Shown: in pieces, positions 18,791 to 20,492 of the stretch
Layout of the letters: each line of letters begins with the position of its first letter
Position numbering within the stretch: position 1 is the first letter of the stretch
IMG/VR virus record: IMGVR_UViG_3300042480_000610
Coordinates: 1 to 20,492 of that record
Direction: 5' to 3' (one strand)
DNA length: 20,492 nt
DNA from: a virus
The notes under the pieces: generated by a model
Told to the model about the DNA's origin: nothing
The model's input: only the letters and a program-made list of their open reading frames with translations
Database searches by the model: none
Position numbers and translations under genes: made by a program

Positions 18791-20492
18791 TTAGTTTCTC
18801 CTTCTTCTAGGTGCAGTAGCAACAATTAATTGACCAGCAACTATTGTTACAACTACAATGTCTTCTGCTTTTTCACGTTCTGGAATAGACATGTCGGCAC
18901 CCATGTTCAGTAGGGCTTTGCCTAACTCGCATTTTTGCTCTTCTGTCAAACCTTCAATTGCCTCATCTGGATTAAAACAAGCAGCAATTGCTCCTACCAG
19001 CGCTGCTGGACTTTCTAATACAAGCAGTGCAGATGCTACTTCTGCTTGAATAACTACGGGGTTACCGTTTGCATCTTCTCTTACCTCTACTGGAATTGTA
19101 GGTGGAAGATCACGATATTCAAGTCCCGCCGATTCTATGTTTGCAGCAGTTACTGGTGCTCCCTCTGCTGATTCTATCAATACATCTGCAACTAAATCTT
19201 TTTCTGCTAAAGTAAATTTGCCGTCTTCAGATAAGGCTTCAGATAAATTAACAACTTCTGCAGTTGTTATTTCTCCATCTGCAGAAAGCATTTCTGTAAT
19301 AAATTCTGCTTCTGCTTCTGTTAATCCGCCCTCTGATAAAGATTCAGATACTTCAGCAGCAATCTCTGCAGACACTTCTCCACCTTCAGCAATTGCTTCT
19401 AATACTGCAGAAATTTCAGATACATCTAAACTACTATCGCTAATTAAATCAGTAATAACTTCTTGAATATCTTCTACAGAAAGATTTGCACCACTTTCTG
19501 ATATTTCTTCAATAGAAACTTCACTTTCTTCAAATACAACCTCTGCTTCTTCTGCAGGAGTATCAACTGGTTCTGTGTCTATTGGCTCCGTATCAACTGG
19601 CTCTGTATCCACAGGATCTGTATCCACAGGATCTGTATCTACTGGATCTGTATCTACTGGATCTGTATCAATTGGCTCTGTATCAATTGGCTCTGTGTCT
19701 ATTGGCTCTGTGTCTATTGGCTCTGTGTCTATGGGAGTTGTGTCTATGGGAGTTGTGTCTATGGGAGTTGTGTCAACTGGAGTTGTATCTACAGGACCAC
19801 CACCATTTAAATTTGCACCTTGTGGTGCTGGTACAGAAATAACAGTATCAGTATATTGACTTACAGGTCCAGACCAGTTAGCAACTCTAACAGTATAAGT
19901 AGCGCCTTCTGTCAAACCACTTAACTGAATAGATGCAGGAGCACCATCTGTATTATATGTTCCACCAGCATATGGATTATCTGCATCTGGATCATCTGTT
20001 ATTACTTGATAGAACCAAGTGTTTGCTGTATATCCTTCAGGTAGGGATGGTGTAATAGTTGCGGTAGTTCCTGCAACAATTGGAGTTGAAATTATTGGGG
20101 CAGGGGTTGGAATGTTGTTATTAATTGCAGTAACTAGTTGACTTGATTTAGTGTTTAATGATGACTCAAGAGATGTCTTTGTTGATACCGCTGAGTTTAC
20201 CGTATTGGTTAAAGATGTAGTATTAATAGCATTTATATTAGATGTGTTTGTAGTATTTTGAGCAACTACTGGAGTAAGGCTTGAGTTTAATTGTGCAATA
20301 GTTGCATTTGCTGAGTCAACCGCTGCCTGAACTGTTTCTGTATTTGGGTCTACATACGGAGTAAATGCTGCACCTTGACTTATTTGTCCAGCAAAACCTG
20401 CTCCAACATTAGTATCTGTAATTGGAATAAGTGCACCGTTGGTTGTTTCTCTAACATTAAATCTTGCTTGATCTGGTATAGGTCCTGTTGCA
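18791..20492 (-). CDS. Tail-fibre-like repeat protein (5' end outside window)
   Basis: The frame is open from the right edge for 566 codons to TAA 18791; a TTG at 19915 is an internal codon, not the start. In order the protein holds Asn/Thr-rich spacer sequence with helical VDSANATIAQLNSSL; a fibronectin-III-like domain with IPTPAPIISTPIVAG, WFYQVITDD and LTEGATYTVRVAN; sixteen five-residue P-(V/I)-D-T-(T/E/D) units (19556-19795); six 18-residue helical repeats (19178-19498); and a C-terminal domain with two Cys, a hydrophobic stretch DIVVVTIVAGQLIVATAP and a final RRRRN. It may be a long flexible fibre, its repeat array acting as an acidic spacer. The family name is unknown. The basic tail encodes the next gene's ribosome site. 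Confidence 0.65.
   Translation of the reverse strand, partial: ATGPIPDQARFNVRETTNGALIPITDTNVGAGFAGQISQGAAFTPYVDPNTETVQAAVDSANATIAQLNSSLTPVVAQNTTNTSNINAINTTSLTNTVNSAVSTKTSLESSLNTKSSQLVTAINNNIPTPAPIISTPIVAGTTATITPSLPEGYTANTWFYQVITDDPDADNPYAGGTYNTDGAPASIQLSGLTEGATYTVRVANWSGPVSQYTDTVISVPAPQGANLNGGGPVDTTPVDTTPIDTTPIDTTPIDTEPIDTEPIDTEPIDTEPIDTDPVDTDPVDTDPVDTDPVDTEPVDTEPIDTEPVDTPAEEAEVVFEESEVSIEEISESGANLSVEDIQEVITDLISDSSLDVSEISAVLEAIAEGGEVSAEIAAEVSESLSEGGLTEAEAEFITEMLSADGEITTAEVVNLSEALSEDGKFTLAEKDLVADVLIESAEGAPVTAANIESAGLEYRDLPPTIPVEVREDANGNPVVIQAEVASALLVLESPAALVGAIAACFNPDEAIEGLTEEQKCELGKALLNMGADMSIPEREKAEDIVVVTIVAGQLIVATAPRRRRN
19178..19498 (-). repeat. Six 18-residue helical protein repeats
   Basis: The units begin ESGANLSVED, ISDSSLDVSE, AEGGEVSAEI, SEGGLTEAEA (17 residues), SADGEITTAE and SEDGKFTLAE. 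The shared pattern is x-x-(G/D)-G-x-hydrophobic-(S/T)-x-A-E, then a helix with hydrophobics ending in Leu. The D-G turn and following Glu recall a calcium-binding loop, but the loop is too short for a full EF-hand. DNA identity between units is low, so this is an older duplication than the 15-bp array. Confidence 0.65.
19556..19795 (-). repeat. 15-bp tandem repeat, 16 units, coding for P-(V/I)-D-T-x
   Basis: Sixteen in-frame 15-bp units read Pro-Val/Ile-Asp-Thr-Thr/Glu/Asp/Pro on the minus strand. Neighbouring units are often identical at the DNA level and occur in runs of the same variant. That pattern is expected from recent slippage or unequal exchange, so copy number probably varies between relatives. 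The array makes an acidic, extended linker. Confidence 0.9.

Noticed and set aside
19556-19795. CRISPR array
   Set aside because: Units are contiguous, 15 bp, in frame and have no spacers; there are no cas genes.
19575-19859. Plus-strand open frames coding for repetitive Ser-Val-Ser-Thr-Gly
   Set aside because: They are antisense shadows of the 15-bp array; a repeat with no stop in any frame opens several frames at once. No ribosome site and no plus-strand context.

Overview
This window looks like a stretch of a tailed-phage (or phage-like) genome, probably one that infects a low-GC actinobacterium such as the freshwater planktonic lineages. The host call is an inference. It rests on a WhiB-family iron-sulfur regulator (1097-1393), a DUF7455-type zinc protein (5334-5549) and a phage-style layout: short genes packed almost end to end on one strand, many 1-nt (TAATG) or 4-nt (ATGA) stop/start overlaps, a tRNA cluster, a lysis-like cassette and a repeat-bearing tail protein. 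Codon use is strongly AT-rich throughout. All protein genes but one (10668-11354) lie on the minus strand, so transcription runs mainly from right to left.

Layout from right to left, the direction of transcription. 20492-18791 holds the 3' part of a large tail-fibre-like protein with a fibronectin-III-like region, sixteen five-residue Pro-(Val/Ile)-Asp-Thr repeats and six 18-residue helical repeats. 18790-17407 is a lysis-like cassette: a 58-aa two-helix membrane protein, a lipoprotein, a holin-like membrane protein and a CHAP-domain hydrolase. 17345-16618 holds, behind a canonical promoter, a proteasome-beta/HslV-like peptidase with all catalytic positions, plus a small acidic protein. 16616-11625 is a tightly overlapping block: an O-carbamoyltransferase, three related proteins (two clear DUF6065-like paralogues and one diverged), a glycosyltransferase and a 2-oxoglutarate/Fe(II) oxygenase. 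Next come tRNA-Asn, tRNA-Glu and tRNA-Met(CAU), then the lone plus-strand gene, a Stealth-like sugar-transferase. A divergent promoter pair at about 10641-10660 separates it from a two-domain glycosyltransferase.

8708-1 is an accessory region of small genes: a SNase-family nuclease, Hsp20, four more 2OG-Fe(II) oxygenases (five in the window), several small zinc-binding proteins (FmdB type, DUF7455 type, a tandem duplicate and a 57-aa ribbon), a DUF2061 membrane protein, a probable head-associated protein, WhiB and, at the left edge, a methyltransferase-like gene that runs out of the window.

Two themes stand out. The first is a concentration of carbohydrate and small-molecule modifying enzymes (carbamoyltransferase, three glycosyltransferase-type proteins, five oxygenases, one methyltransferase-like protein), which suggests the phage decorates its own virion, its DNA or the host surface; the target cannot be read from this window. 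The second is that several genes appear to be transcribed as leaderless mRNAs, with a TATAAT-like -10 box ending exactly 6 or 7 nt before the start codon. There is no gene-free stretch longer than about 80 bases.
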